Notes: a model not told the origin generated them from the letters alone. Shown: positions 24,800 to 35,085, counted from the first letter of the stretch. The stretch is DNA of 64,000 nt from Micromonospora zingiberis (GCF_004331455.1 NZ_SJJR01000010.1:186001-250000); one strand, 5' to 3'. Numbers and translations are program-made.

Positions 24800-26296
24800 T
24801 TAGGTGAGATTGGTTAGGCGGGTGGTGAGGAAGGCGCGTTCGGCGGCGTTGTCGACCAGTTCCAGCGCTGCCCGGTACGCCTGCGCGGCCTCTGCTGGGC
24901 GGTTCAGGCGGCGGAGCAGGTCGGCGCGGATCGCCGGTAGGTAGTGGTAGCCGGCTAGTCGGGGGTCCTGGGCCAGGGCGTCGACCTCGGCCAGCGCCGC
25001 CTCAGGTCCGTCCACCATGGACACGGCCACCGCCCGGTTCAGGGCGACCACCGGGGACGGCCAGCGGGCCAGCAGCGCGTCGTAGAGGCGGACGATCTGC
25101 GGCCAGTCGGTCGCGGCGTAGCTGGGCGCGAGGGCGTGCAGCGAGGCGATGGCGGCCTGGAGTGCGTACCGGCCGACCCGACCGGTGCGGAACGCGTCGA
25201 CCACCAGCCGGTGGCCCTCGTCGATGGCGGCGCGGTCCCAGCGGGAACGATCCTGATCCTCCAGCCGGAGCAGTCGGCCCTGGTCGTCGGTGCGGGTGGC
25301 GCGGCGGGCGTCGGTGAGCAGCAGCAGGGCTTGCAGCCCGCGTACCTCCGGCTCGTCCGGCATCAGTTCCCGCAGCATCCGGGTCAGGTGCAGGGCCCGG
25401 TCCACCAGGTCGGCGCGGACCAGGTCACCGCCGGACGGCGCGGTGTGTCCGGTGGTGAAGAGCAGGTGTACGACGGTGAGCACCGCGTCCAGCCGTTCGG
25501 GCAGCTCGGCGGAGTCCGGCACCCGGTACGGGATCCGGGCCACCGAGATCTTCTTCTTGGCCCGGGTGACCCGTGCTGCCATGGTCGGCTCGGAGACCAG
25601 GAAGGCGCGGGCGATGTCCCCGGTACTCACTCCGCAGACCAGGCGCAGGGTGAGCGCCACCTGCGCCTCGCGGGCGATCGCCGGATGGCAGCAGGTGAAG
25701 ACCAGGCGCAACCGGTCGTCGGGTACGGCGACCTCGTCGGGCTCGTCCATCTCGACTTCGTCCGGCTCCACGAGCAGGGGCAGCTTCGAGCGGAACACCT
25801 GCCGTCGGCGCAGCACGTCGAGGGCCTTGCGGCGGGCGGTGGCGGTGAGCCAGGCACCAGGCCGATCCGGTACGCCGTCGCGCGCCCACGCGCCCAGCGC
25901 GGCGACGTACGCCTCCTGAACGCACTCCTCGGCGAGGTCGAGATCACCGGCGACGCGCGCGGTCGCGGCGAGCACGAAGGCCCACTCGCGCCGATGCGCG
26001 TCGACCAGCGCCCGCTCCGCCGCGTCGTGCTGTCCCGCCGCGTCGTGCTGTCCCGCCGCGTCGTGCTGCCCCGCCCCGCCGTGCTGCCCCGCCCCGCCGT
26101 GCTGCCCCGCCCCGCCGTGCTGCCCCGCCCCGCTGGCAACGAAGTCGGCGGGGGCGTTGGTGGGATTGACGTGCCGGCCGACGGAATCTCGGCCGGCGTC
26201 GACTCCGGCCGCGTCGCAGGTGGCGGCGTCGGGCAAGGCCGGCTCGTCGCCGCAGGTGGCGGCGCCGGGTGCGGCCGGTTGGTCGCCGCCGATCAC
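24800..26296 (-). CDS. ECF42-type RNA polymerase sigma factor with C-terminal TPR-like domain
   Basis: A 498-aa sigma factor. Sigma2 (about 90-160; AEECVQEAYVAALGAWARDG, DRPGAWLTATARRKALDVLRR) and sigma4 (about 190-245; GVSTGDIARAFLVSEPTMAARVTRAKKKI) are followed by a C-terminal helical domain of about 210 residues that replaces an anti-sigma factor in this group. The unusual N-terminal 90 residues contain seven AGQH(GG/DA) hexapeptides. The GTG start overlaps the stop of the DGPF gene (GTGA); an internal start after the repeats is possible. The adjacent DGPF gene is the defining context of ECF42 and probably its target. Confidence 0.85.
   Translation of the reverse strand: MIGGDQPAAPGAATCGDEPALPDAATCDAAGVDAGRDSVGRHVNPTNAPADFVASGAGQHGGAGQHGGAGQHGGAGQHDAAGQHDAAGQHDAAERALVDAHRREWAFVLAATARVAGDLDLAEECVQEAYVAALGAWARDGVPDRPGAWLTATARRKALDVLRRRQVFRSKLPLLVEPDEVEMDEPDEVAVPDDRLRLVFTCCHPAIAREAQVALTLRLVCGVSTGDIARAFLVSEPTMAARVTRAKKKISVARIPYRVPDSAELPERLDAVLTVVHLLFTTGHTAPSGGDLVRADLVDRALHLTRMLRELMPDEPEVRGLQALLLLTDARRATRTDDQGRLLRLEDQDRSRWDRAAIDEGHRLVVDAFRTGRVGRYALQAAIASLHALAPSYAATDWPQIVRLYDALLARWPSPVVALNRAVAVSMVDGPEAALAEVDALAQDPRLAGYHYLPAIRADLLRRLNRPAEAAQAYRAALELVDNAAERAFLTTRLTNLT
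26018..26140. repeat. Seven 18-bp tandem units inside the sigma factor gene
   Basis: Three units of the cgtcgtgctgtcccgccg type followed by four of the ccgccgtgctgccccgcc type encode AGQHDA and AGQHGG hexapeptides on the minus strand. The unit length keeps the reading frame, so copy-number change would alter only the linker length. Confidence 0.85.
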
Positions 26297-26634
26297 TCGG
26301 TCGGCGGTACGAACAGCGGCCGGACCTCCACGCCGCCGTGGATGGTGGCCGGGTTGAGCTTGGCGATCTTCAGCGCGACGTCCAGGTCGGGCGCCTCCAG
26401 CACGAAGAACCCGGCGACGACCTCCTTGGCCTCGATGAACGGGCCGTCGGTGACGAGATCGCCGCGCACCGCCGTGGCCGTGGTACTCGGTTGCAACGCG
26501 AACCCGGTGACGATCTGACCGCCCAACTCGGCCACCTGTGCCGGATACCGGTCGAGCAGCGCGACGTAGTCGGGGGTGAGTTCCATCGGGTCGGCCGGCG
26601 CCGGCGAGTAGATCAGAACCGCGTACTGGGCCAT
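26293..26634 (-). CDS. DGPF/YCII-family protein
   Basis: A 113-aa small alpha/beta protein. The signature TDGPFIEAKEVVAGFFVLEAPD is at about residues 62-84, and the N-terminus (MAQYAVLIYSPAPADPMEL) is typical. DGPF proteins are the usual partners and likely targets of ECF42 sigma factors. Their enzymatic role is unclear. It is translationally coupled to the sigma gene downstream. Its start has AGGAGGA about 7 bases upstream. Confidence 0.88.
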   Translation of the reverse strand: MAQYAVLIYSPAPADPMELTPDYVALLDRYPAQVAELGGQIVTGFALQPSTTATAVRGDLVTDGPFIEAKEVVAGFFVLEAPDLDVALKIAKLNPATIHGGVEVRPLFVPPTE

Positions 26635-26780
26635 GGGAGTCCTCCTCGGATCGCTGTCATCCTCTGCTCAACCGACGGACCAGGCCAGCGCGAATCGACA
26701 GGGTCCGGGGAGAATTTTCGGCTGAGCCGGTTGCGCTCTCAGCTCGACAGGCGGCGGACCCCTACTCCTACACTGCCGCG

Positions 26781-27020
26781 ATGAGCGGAGAGCGACGACC
26801 CCTGGCGGCGCGGCCCCTGACCGAGCCCCATCGGTCCCGGCTGGCGCCGGAGCATCCGGACCGGGAGCGGATCCTGGCCGCGCACGCCGCCGCGCTCTCC
26901 GCCGGGGAGGCCGGATACCTCGACCCGGCCACCGGCCTGTTCGTGCTCACCGCCGGCTTTCTGGCCCGTCGCGGCACCTGCTGCGGCCGAGGCTGCCGGC
27001 ACTGTCCGTACGTGACCTGA
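26781..27020 (+). CDS. DUF5522 small cysteine-rich protein
   Basis: A 79-aa protein with the C-terminal signature GYLDPATGLFVLTAGFLARRGTCCGRGCRHCPY, whose four Cys and His could bind a metal or Fe-S cluster. The ATG start is supported by the conserved region beginning within 20 residues. It is convergent with ideR, only 3 bases apart. Function unknown. Confidence 0.75.
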   Translation: MSGERRPLAARPLTEPHRSRLAPEHPDRERILAAHAAALSAGEAGYLDPATGLFVLTAGFLARRGTCCGRGCRHCPYVT

Positions 27021-27023
27021 GCC

Positions 27024-27713
27024 TCAGGCGGCGGCGACGAAGACCCGCGAGGCGACCTCGCGGGGCAGCCGGATGCTCTCCCCGGAGCGGTCGATGGCGA
27101 CGGCGTCGCGCTCCTGCGCCACGGTCACCGTGGCCCCCGGGTCGACGCCGGCGGCGTGCAACTGTCGGAGCACTTCCGCGTCGGTCTGCACGCTCTCGCA
27201 GATCCGCCGGACGATCACCTTGCCGGTCAGGCCGGGGAAGGCCAGGTTGCGCTCGCCGTCGGCCGGCACCGGCTCGGCCTGACCGGGCGAGCCCAGCTCC
27301 TCCAGGCCCGGGATGGGGTTGCCGTACGGCGAGCGGGTCGGCCGGTTGAGCAGGTCGTAGACCCGCTTCTCGACCGCGTCGCTCATCACGTGCTCCCAGC
27401 GGCAGGCCTCCTCGTGGGCCTCCTCGTAGGGCATCCCGATCACGTTGACCAGCAGCAGTTCGGCGAGCCGGTGCTTGCGCATCACCGAGACGGCGGTGCT
27501 GCGGCCGAGCGAGGTGAGGCTGAGGTGCCGGTCACCCTCGACGGTGAGCAGCCCGTCGCGTTCCATCCGGGCGACGGTCTGGCTGACGGTGGGGCCGCTC
27601 TGGCGCAACCGTTCGGCGATCCGGGCGCGCAACGGCGGCACGCCCTCCTCCTCTAGTTCGAGGATCGTGCGCAGGTACATTTCGGTCGTATCGACCAGGT
27701 CGTGAGACTTCAT
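27024..27713 (-). CDS. ideR: Iron-dependent repressor IdeR (DtxR family)
   Basis: A 229-aa Fe(II)-activated repressor. The N-terminal winged helix has LRARIAERLRQSGPTVSQTVARMERDGLL. The dimerisation/metal domain contains HRLAELLL and EEACRWEHVMSD, carrying Cys102, Glu105 and His106 type ligands. The SH3-like domain is residues 150-229. The start MKSHDLVDTTEMYL is standard. A matching IdeR-type box precedes the iron ABC operon at 42472, so regulator and target are both in this window. Confidence 0.92.
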   Translation of the reverse strand: MKSHDLVDTTEMYLRTILELEEEGVPPLRARIAERLRQSGPTVSQTVARMERDGLLTVEGDRHLSLTSLGRSTAVSVMRKHRLAELLLVNVIGMPYEEAHEEACRWEHVMSDAVEKRVYDLLNRPTRSPYGNPIPGLEELGSPGQAEPVPADGERNLAFPGLTGKVIVRRICESVQTDAEVLRQLHAAGVDPGATVTVAQERDAVAIDRSGESIRLPREVASRVFVAAA

Positions 27714-27813
27714 GGTGTCAGCGGCCCTCCAGTGATCGATGGTACCCTGCCGCACCTGCGAAGACCGCCGTCGAACCGCAGCCGGAGTTCACCGATGGTG
27801 TTGACTGGACGCC

Positions 27814-28668
27814 ATGTCCGGTAGTGATCTTCTGGTGGAGGCGGGGCCACTCGCCGCCGAGCTTGACGCGGCCGACCCGCCCACGCTGCTCGACGTGCGT
27901 TGGCGGCTGATCGGCCCGCCGGGCCGTGCCGACTACGCGGCGGGGCATCTGCCGACCGCGGTCTTCGTCGATCTGGACACCGCGCTGTGTGGCCGGCCCG
28001 GCCCGGCCGGCCGTCACCCGCTGCCCGATCCGGCCGCGTTGCAGACCGCGCTGCGGGCCGCCGGGGTTCGCGCCGGTCACCCCGTGGTGGTGTACGACGG
28101 CGGCGACGGCATGTCCGCGGCCCGCGCGTGGTGGACGCTGCGGTGGGCCGGACACCGCCCGGTCCGCGTACTGCACGGCGGCTTCCCGGCCTGGCTGGCC
28201 GCCGGCCTGCCGGTCAGCACCGACGAGCCGAGCCCGGTGGCGGGTGACGTGGCCGTCGCGCCGGGCGCCCTGCCGGTGCTCGACGCGGCGGGCGCCGCCC
28301 GGCTGGCCTCGGCCGGTGACGGCGTCCTGCTCGACGTCCGCGCCGCACCCCGCTACCGGGGCGAACACGAGCCGATCGACCCGGTCGCCGGGCATGTCCC
28401 CGGGGCGGTGAACCTGCCGGCGGCCGAGTACGTCGCCGACGGCCGGTTCCCGGCCGGGGAGGCGCTGCGCGACCGGTTCGCCGTCGCCGGGGTCACCGCC
28501 GGGGCGCCGGTCGGGGCGTACTGCGGTTCCGGGGTGACCGCCGCGCAGGCCGTGCTGGCGTTGCACCTCGCCGGCCGGCCGGACGCCGCGCTCTACGTCG
28601 GCTCCTGGAGCAACTGGGTCGCCGACCCGGACCGGCCGGTCGCCGTCGCCCCGCCAGCGGACGCCTGA
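27814..28668 (+). CDS. Sulfurtransferase with two rhodanese domains
   Basis: A 284-aa thiosulfate or 3-mercaptopyruvate sulfurtransferase. The inactive N-terminal rhodanese domain (about 10-130; LLDVRWRLIGPPGRADYAAGHLPTA) is followed by an active C-terminal domain (about 150-280). The catalytic loop CGSGVTA resembles the CGSGVT of mercaptopyruvate sulfurtransferases more than the CRKGVT of thiosulfate enzymes. Donor specificity remains inference. The ATG start is clear. It probably has its own promoter in the short gap to ideR. Confidence 0.88.
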   Translation: MSGSDLLVEAGPLAAELDAADPPTLLDVRWRLIGPPGRADYAAGHLPTAVFVDLDTALCGRPGPAGRHPLPDPAALQTALRAAGVRAGHPVVVYDGGDGMSAARAWWTLRWAGHRPVRVLHGGFPAWLAAGLPVSTDEPSPVAGDVAVAPGALPVLDAAGAARLASAGDGVLLDVRAAPRYRGEHEPIDPVAGHVPGAVNLPAAEYVADGRFPAGEALRDRFAVAGVTAGAPVGAYCGSGVTAAQAVLALHLAGRPDAALYVGSWSNWVADPDRPVAVAPPADA

Positions 28669-28747
28669 CCGGTCGCCCCCGTCCGCCCGGCACCTGCCGC
28701 TCGACGCCTGACCGGCCGCTCGGCTTCCCGCGTGCGACCATGGGCAG

Positions 28748-29929
28748 ATGTCCGATGACACGGTGGTGGTGTGGGACGAGTCGCTGCTCGCCTACGACCT
28801 CGGTGACCACCCGCTCGACCCGGTACGGGTGGAGCTGACCATCGCGCTCGCCCGGGAACTCGGCGTGCTGCGGCGCCCCGGGGTGCGGCTGGTCCGGCCC
28901 ACGCCGGCCGACGACGCGCTGCTGACCCGGGTGCACGACCCACGTTATCTGGACGCCGTGCGGATCGCCCCGCGCGAACCGCTCTTCGCCGGCTTCGGCC
29001 TGGGCACCTCCGACAACCCGGTCTTCGACGGGATGCACGAGTCCAGCGCCCTGATCGCCGGTGCGAGCGTCGCCGCCGCCGAGGCGGTGTGGCGGGGGAC
29101 GGCCCGGCGCGCGGTCAACGTGGCCGGCGGCCTGCACCACGCCATGCCGGCCCGCGCCGCCGGCTTCTGCGTCTACAACGACCCGGCGGTGGCCATCGCC
29201 CGGCTGCTGGACCTGGGCGCGGAGCGGATCGCGTACGTGGACGTGGACGTGCACCACGGCGACGGGGTGCAGCAGATCTTCTGGGACGACCCGCGGGTGC
29301 TGACGGTCAGCCTGCACGAGACCCCGCTCGCCCTGTTTCCCGGCACCGGCTTTCCGGACGAGACCGGTGGCCCCGACGCCGAGGGGACTGCGGTCAACAT
29401 CCCGCTGCCACCCGGGGTCTCCGACGCCGGCTGGCAGCGGGCCTTCCACGCGGTCGTCCCGTCGGTGCTGCGCGCGTTCCGCCCGCAGGTGCTGTTCACC
29501 CAGTGCGGCGCGGACGCGCACCGCCGGGATCCCCTCGCCGACCTGCACCTCTCCGTGGACGGGCAGCGGGCCACCTACCTGGCCCTGCGGGCCCTCGCCG
29601 ACGAACTCTGCGACGGCCGCTGGGTGGCCACCGGTGGCGGCGGGTACGCCCTGGTCGACGTGGTGCCCCGGGCCTGGACGCATCTGCTGGCGGTGGCCAC
29701 CGGGGCGCCGCTGGAGCCGGCCACGTTGACGCCGCTGGCCTGGCGCGAGTTGGCCGCCGCCCGGCGTCCCGGCCTCGACGTGCCGTTGCGGATGACCGAC
29801 GACGTCGACCCGGGTTACGAGCCGTGGCAGCCGACGGGCGAGCCGAATCCGGTGGACCGGGCGATCGCCGCGACCCGCAAGGCGGTCTTCCCGCTGCTCG
29901 GCCTCGATCCGTACGATCCGCGCGACTGA
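28748..29929 (+). CDS. acuC: Acetoin utilization protein AcuC (class I/II-type protein deacetylase)
   Basis: A 393-aa zinc-dependent deacetylase of the HDAC superfamily. GGLHHAMPARAAGFCVYND holds the catalytic His pair, DVDVHHGDGVQ the first zinc Asp/His, GADAHRRDPLADL the second Asp, and GGGGYA the C-terminal loop with its neighbouring residues. In Bacillus AcuC reactivates acetylated acetyl-CoA synthetase. The next gene, 24 bases on, encodes an acetyltransferase fused to an acyl-CoA synthetase-like region, so the two likely form an acetylation/deacetylation pair. Confidence 0.93.
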   Translation: MSDDTVVVWDESLLAYDLGDHPLDPVRVELTIALARELGVLRRPGVRLVRPTPADDALLTRVHDPRYLDAVRIAPREPLFAGFGLGTSDNPVFDGMHESSALIAGASVAAAEAVWRGTARRAVNVAGGLHHAMPARAAGFCVYNDPAVAIARLLDLGAERIAYVDVDVHHGDGVQQIFWDDPRVLTVSLHETPLALFPGTGFPDETGGPDAEGTAVNIPLPPGVSDAGWQRAFHAVVPSVLRAFRPQVLFTQCGADAHRRDPLADLHLSVDGQRATYLALRALADELCDGRWVATGGGGYALVDVVPRAWTHLLAVATGAPLEPATLTPLAWRELAAARRPGLDVPLRMTDDVDPGYEPWQPTGEPNPVDRAIAATRKAVFPLLGLDPYDPRD

Positions 29930-29953
29930 GCCGGCCGGGGAGGGCCGCCCGAG

Positions 29954-32509
29954 GTGACCAGAGCCGAACAAGCCGTCGACGTGCTGCTCAGCGACGGCAG
30001 CACCGTCCAGTTGCGACCGATCCATCCCTCGGACGCCCCGGCGGTCGTCGCCATGCACTCCCGCTTCTCCGAGCGCACCCGCTACCTGCGCTACTTCTCC
30101 CCGTACCCGCGCATCCCGGAGCGGGACCTACAGCGTTTCGTCAACGTCGACCACGTCGGCCGCGAGGCGTTCGTGGTGCTGGCCGGCGAGCGGATCGTCG
30201 CGGTCGGGCGGTACGAGCGGCTCGGCCCGGCCGCGCCAGACGCCGAGGTCGCCTTCGTGGTCGAGGATGCCTACCAGGGGCGGGGCATCGGCTCGGTGCT
30301 GCTTGAGCACCTTGCCGATGCCGCCCGGCGGGCCGGCATCGTCAACTTCGTCGCCGAGGTGCTGCCGGCCAACGGCGCCATGTTGCGGGTCTTCGCCGAC
30401 TTCGGGTACCAGCTGCAACGCCAGTTCGCCGACGGCGTGGTGCACCTGACCTTCCCGATCGCCCCCACCGAGGCGACCCTGGAGGTGCAGCGCGGCCGGG
30501 AACACCGGACCGAGGCCCGGTCCATCGCTCGGCTGCTCGCGCCGCGCGGTGTCGCCGTCTACGGCGCCAGCGCCAGCGGCCAGGGGGTCGGTGCGGCCGT
30601 GCTCGGGCACCTGCGCGACGGCGGTTTCACCGGGGCGGTGGTGCCGGTGCATCCCACCGCGACCCGGGTCGCCGGGCTGCCCGCGTACCCGTCGGCGGTC
30701 GAGGCGGGACTGCCCGTCGACGTGGCGGTGGTGGCGGTGCCACCGGAGGCCGCGTCCGAGGTGGTCGCCGACGCGGCCGCGGCCGGGGTGCACGGCCTGG
30801 TCGTCATCTCCGCCGGCTTCGCCGAGTCCGGTGTCGAGGGTGCCGCCGCGCAACGGGTTCTGGTCCGCGCGGCCCACGCCGCGGGCATGCGGGTGATCGG
30901 CCCGAACTGCCTGGGGGTGGCGAACACCGACCCGACCGTACGCCTCAACGCCACCCTCGCCCCGCGTCTGCCGGTGCCGGGCCGGGTCGGCATCTTCAGC
31001 CAGTCCGGCGCGTTCGGGGTGGCGCTGCTGGCCGAGGCGGATCGGCGCGGCCTGGGCCTGTCCAGCTTCGTGTCGGCGGGCAACCGGGCCGACGTCTCCG
31101 GCAACGACCTGTTGCAGTACTGGCAGGACGACCCGGCCACCGACGTGATCATGTTGTATCTGGAGACGTTCGGCAACCCGCGCAAGTTCGCCCGGCTGGC
31201 CCGGCGCATCGGCCGGGACAAGCCGGTGGTGGCGCTGGCCTCCCCGGCGCGTCCACCCGGGCTGGGCGACTCCGTCGGTCCCGACGAGGCGGCGGTGAGC
31301 GCCCTGTTCGCACAGTCCGGGGTGATCCGGGTGGACACCGTCGCCGAGTTGCTCGACGTCGGGGTGCTGCTGGCCAACCAGCCACTGCCCGCCGGCAACC
31401 GGGTCGGCATCGTCGGCAACTCCTCGGCGCTGACCGGGTTGGCGGCGACCGCCTGCGCGGCCGGCGGGCTGACCGTCGCGGTGGGCTATCCCCGTGACGT
31501 CGGACCGCAGGCCAGCGCGGTCGAGTTCGCCGAGGCGCTCGCCACCGCCGCCGAAGACGCGAGCGTCGACGCGTTGGTGGCGCTTTTCGCGCCACCACTG
31601 CCCGGCCAGTTCACCGGTACCGAGGCGGACTTCGCCGCCGCCCTGCCCGTGGCGCTGACCGCCGACAAGCCGGTGGTGGCGACCTTCCTGGTCGGCCGGG
31701 CACCGGCCGGAATGCCCTCGTATCCGAGCGTGGAGGAGGCGGTTCGGGCGCTCGCCCGGGTCACCGCGTACGCCGACTGGCTGCGCCGGCCATCCGGGGT
31801 GCTGCCGGAGCTGTCCGATGTCGACCCGGGTGCGGCGCAGGCGGCGTTGCGGGGCGACCCGGTCGACACCGGGGCACTGCTCGCCGCGTACGGCATCGAC
31901 GTGGTCGAGTCGGTGCCGGTCGGCTCGGCCGAGGAGGCGGTCGCGGCGGCGACGCGGCTCGGTTTCCCGGTGGCGTTGAAGGTCGCTGCCGGCGGGTTGC
32001 GGCACCGGCTCGACCTCGGTGCCGTCCGGCTCGACCTGGCGGATGCCACCGCCGTACGCCGGACGTACGCGGAACTTGCGGCGGCGTTCGGCGGGGACGT
32101 GCTGGTGCAGCCGATGGTCCCGCCCGGGGTGGCCTGCGTGGTCGAGTTGGTGGAGGATCCGGCGTTCGGTCCGGTCGTCGGGTTCGGGCTCGGCGGGGTG
32201 GCGACCGAGCTGCTCGGCGACCGGGCCTGGCGGGCCGTGCCGTTGACCGACCGGGATGCCGCCGAGTTGGTGGCGGCGCCGCGCGCCGCACCGCTGCTGC
32301 ACGGGCATCGTGGCGCCGATCCGGTGGACCGGGCGGCGCTGGCCGACCTGCTGCTGCGGGTCGGGCGGCTGGCCGACGAGCAGCCCCGGGTCCGTACGCT
32401 GACACTGAACCCGGTGCTGGCCCGTGCGGACGGCCTTTCGGTGCTGCATGCCAACGTCCGGGTCGGCTCCGCCGCCGCCCGCCCCGACACCGGCCCTCGG
32501 CGGCTGTGA
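29954..32509 (+). CDS. GNAT acetyltransferase fused to NDP-forming acyl-CoA synthetase-like domains (Pat type)
   Basis: An 851-aa protein. The GNAT domain is at the N-terminus (about 15-160; AFVVEDAYQGRGIGSVLLEHLADAARR is the acetyl-CoA loop). It is followed by a CoA-binding domain (about 190-290), a ligase-CoA region (about 300-600), and an ATP-grasp-like domain (about 635-845). In active NDP-forming synthetases the alpha domain has a catalytic His in an SHTG-type loop. Here the equivalent stretch reads ASPARPPGLGDSVGPDEAA, with no His. That is the pattern of regulatory protein acetyltransferases (Pat/PatZ), although those usually carry GNAT at the C-terminus. The GTG start is 24 bases after acuC. 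Confidence 0.88.
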   Translation: MTRAEQAVDVLLSDGSTVQLRPIHPSDAPAVVAMHSRFSERTRYLRYFSPYPRIPERDLQRFVNVDHVGREAFVVLAGERIVAVGRYERLGPAAPDAEVAFVVEDAYQGRGIGSVLLEHLADAARRAGIVNFVAEVLPANGAMLRVFADFGYQLQRQFADGVVHLTFPIAPTEATLEVQRGREHRTEARSIARLLAPRGVAVYGASASGQGVGAAVLGHLRDGGFTGAVVPVHPTATRVAGLPAYPSAVEAGLPVDVAVVAVPPEAASEVVADAAAAGVHGLVVISAGFAESGVEGAAAQRVLVRAAHAAGMRVIGPNCLGVANTDPTVRLNATLAPRLPVPGRVGIFSQSGAFGVALLAEADRRGLGLSSFVSAGNRADVSGNDLLQYWQDDPATDVIMLYLETFGNPRKFARLARRIGRDKPVVALASPARPPGLGDSVGPDEAAVSALFAQSGVIRVDTVAELLDVGVLLANQPLPAGNRVGIVGNSSALTGLAATACAAGGLTVAVGYPRDVGPQASAVEFAEALATAAEDASVDALVALFAPPLPGQFTGTEADFAAALPVALTADKPVVATFLVGRAPAGMPSYPSVEEAVRALARVTAYADWLRRPSGVLPELSDVDPGAAQAALRGDPVDTGALLAAYGIDVVESVPVGSAEEAVAAATRLGFPVALKVAAGGLRHRLDLGAVRLDLADATAVRRTYAELAAAFGGDVLVQPMVPPGVACVVELVEDPAFGPVVGFGLGGVATELLGDRAWRAVPLTDRDAAELVAAPRAAPLLHGHRGADPVDRAALADLLLRVGRLADEQPRVRTLTLNPVLARADGLSVLHANVRVGSAAARPDTGPRRL

Positions 32510-32518
32510 CCAGCCGGG

Positions 32519-32926
32519 TCAGCCCCGGCTGGAGATCTGCTGCACCGCCCAGGCGTTGCCGTCCGGGTCTGCGAAGTAGACGAAGCCGACGTTGTCCAGC
32601 GGGTCCGGTACCGGGCGGGGGTTCTTGCCCATCACCTGGATCTCGCTGACTTCGACGCCTCGTTCGAGCAGTTCGGCCCGGGCCTTGTTCAGGTCCGGCA
32701 CGACGAGCTGGAGCCCCTTCAACGATCCGGGCGGCATCTGCGGGCCGCCCGCGTTGCCGATGACGATCGAGCAACCCGAGCCGGGTGGGGTCAACTGCAC
32801 TATCCGCGCGTCGTCGTTGATCTTGGTGTCGTGGTCGACGGTGAAGCCGACCTGATCGGCGTAGAACGCCTTGGCCCGGTCCACGTCCGAGACCGGTACC
32901 ACCACCACTTCCAGCGTCCAGTTCAC
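32519..32926 (-). CDS. VOC superfamily (glyoxalase/bleomycin-resistance-like) protein
   Basis: A 135-aa protein of two beta-alpha-beta-beta-beta modules: VEVVVVPVSDVDRAKAFY-type start and a C-terminal VYFADPDGNAWAVQQI. Members include dioxygenases, glyoxalase I and antibiotic-binding proteins; this one cannot be assigned. The GTG start has CAGGAGGA 6 bases upstream. It is convergent with the acetyltransferase gene. Confidence 0.85.
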   Translation of the reverse strand: MNWTLEVVVVPVSDVDRAKAFYADQVGFTVDHDTKINDDARIVQLTPPGSGCSIVIGNAGGPQMPPGSLKGLQLVVPDLNKARAELLERGVEVSEIQVMGKNPRPVPDPLDNVGFVYFADPDGNAWAVQQISSRG

Positions 32927-33073
32927 GATTTGTCCTCCTGAAGTCGTCGCCCACTTTCGACGTGCGCCGGGGTGCACCGCGCCGGTGACCCCGCGCGCGG
33001 ATCGTCGGCACCGCCAGCCGCGCGCACCGTATCAGCGCAGCGGCGGCCCCGCCCGGTAGATGGGCGAAACGCC

Positions 33074-33103
33074 GTCGGCCCCGGCGAAACCGCCGGGGCC
33101 GAC
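33074..33103 (-). terminator. Terminator of the SigB-like gene
   Basis: A perfect 13-bp stem (gtcggccccggcg and complement) with loop aaac, 14 bases after the stop codon on the minus strand. Confidence 0.8.
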
Positions 33104-33117
33104 ATGTGTGGTCCAGA

Positions 33118-34128
<1,011 letters not shown>

Positions 34129-34278
34129 CTCCGTCTCCCCGTTCCACGTCCGTGCCGTGTTGCCCGGCCAAGTTCTGCCGGTGACACACAGCTTGGCGGT
34201 CGGGGCGTAAAACGGGAGTGAGGCGATCGAGAACCTGACAGCTGGCGACGCCGATTCGGTCAAGCGACGGAGGCAACC

Positions 34279-35067
34279 GTGGTCTTCAAACGGCTCATGC
34301 AGGCGATGGGGGTCGGCGGCCCGTCGGTGGAGACGGTGCTGGCGAACCCGAACTGCCGGCCCGGCGGCGAACTGGCCGGCACCATCGCGGTCACCGGAGG
34401 AGACCATCAGGTCGACGTCTCGTACGTGGCCCTGGGGCTGCTGACCCGCGTCGAGGTGGAGAGCGGCGACCACGAGTACTCGACCAACCAGGAGTTCCAC
34501 CGGCAGCACGTCACCGGGGCCTTCCGGCTCGAAGCCGGGCAGCGGTACGACATCCCGTTCCGATTCGACGTGCCCTGGGAAACCCCGGTCACCGAGTTGT
34601 ACGGGCGGCACCTCACCGGGATGACCATGGGTCTGCGTACCGAGTTGGAGGTGGCCCGGGCCGTCGACTCCAGTGACCTGGACGCGGTGGCGGTGCACCC
34701 GTTGCCGGCCCAGGAACGCCTGCTGGAGGCGCTGCTGCGGCTGGGCTTCCGGTTCGCCCGGGCCGACCTGGAACGGGGACACCTCTACGGCGTCCAGCAG
34801 AAGCTGCCGTTCTACCAGGAGATCGAGTTCCATCCGGCCCGGCAGTACGCCGGCGCGATGAACCAACTGGAGGTCACCTTCATCGCCGACTCGCGGCAAC
34901 TGCAGGTGGTGCTCGAACTGGACAAGCGCGGCGGGCTGTTCACCGAGGGTCGGGACGCCTTCGGCCGCTTCACGGTGGACTACGCGACCCTCGACCAGAC
35001 CGACTGGGCCGCCCAACTCGACGGCTGGCTGCGCCAGTCCCTGCAACGCCGCGGCCTCTTCGGCTAG
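34279..35067 (+). CDS. spo0M: Spo0M/SpoOM family protein
   Basis: A 262-aa protein with the arrestin-like Spo0M fold, starting MVFKRLMQAMGVGGPSVETVL; the core contains GGELAGTIAVTGGDHQVDVSYVALGL and RYDIPFRFDVPWETPVTELYG. In Bacillus, Spo0M influences sporulation control; in actinobacteria the role is unclear. The GTG start has CGGAGG 5 bases upstream. It is divergent from the SigB-like gene and may share its control region. Confidence 0.88.
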   Translation: MVFKRLMQAMGVGGPSVETVLANPNCRPGGELAGTIAVTGGDHQVDVSYVALGLLTRVEVESGDHEYSTNQEFHRQHVTGAFRLEAGQRYDIPFRFDVPWETPVTELYGRHLTGMTMGLRTELEVARAVDSSDLDAVAVHPLPAQERLLEALLRLGFRFARADLERGHLYGVQQKLPFYQEIEFHPARQYAGAMNQLEVTFIADSRQLQVVLELDKRGGLFTEGRDAFGRFTVDYATLDQTDWAAQLDGWLRQSLQRRGLFG

Positions 35068-35085
35068 CCCTCGCCGTCCGCTGCC

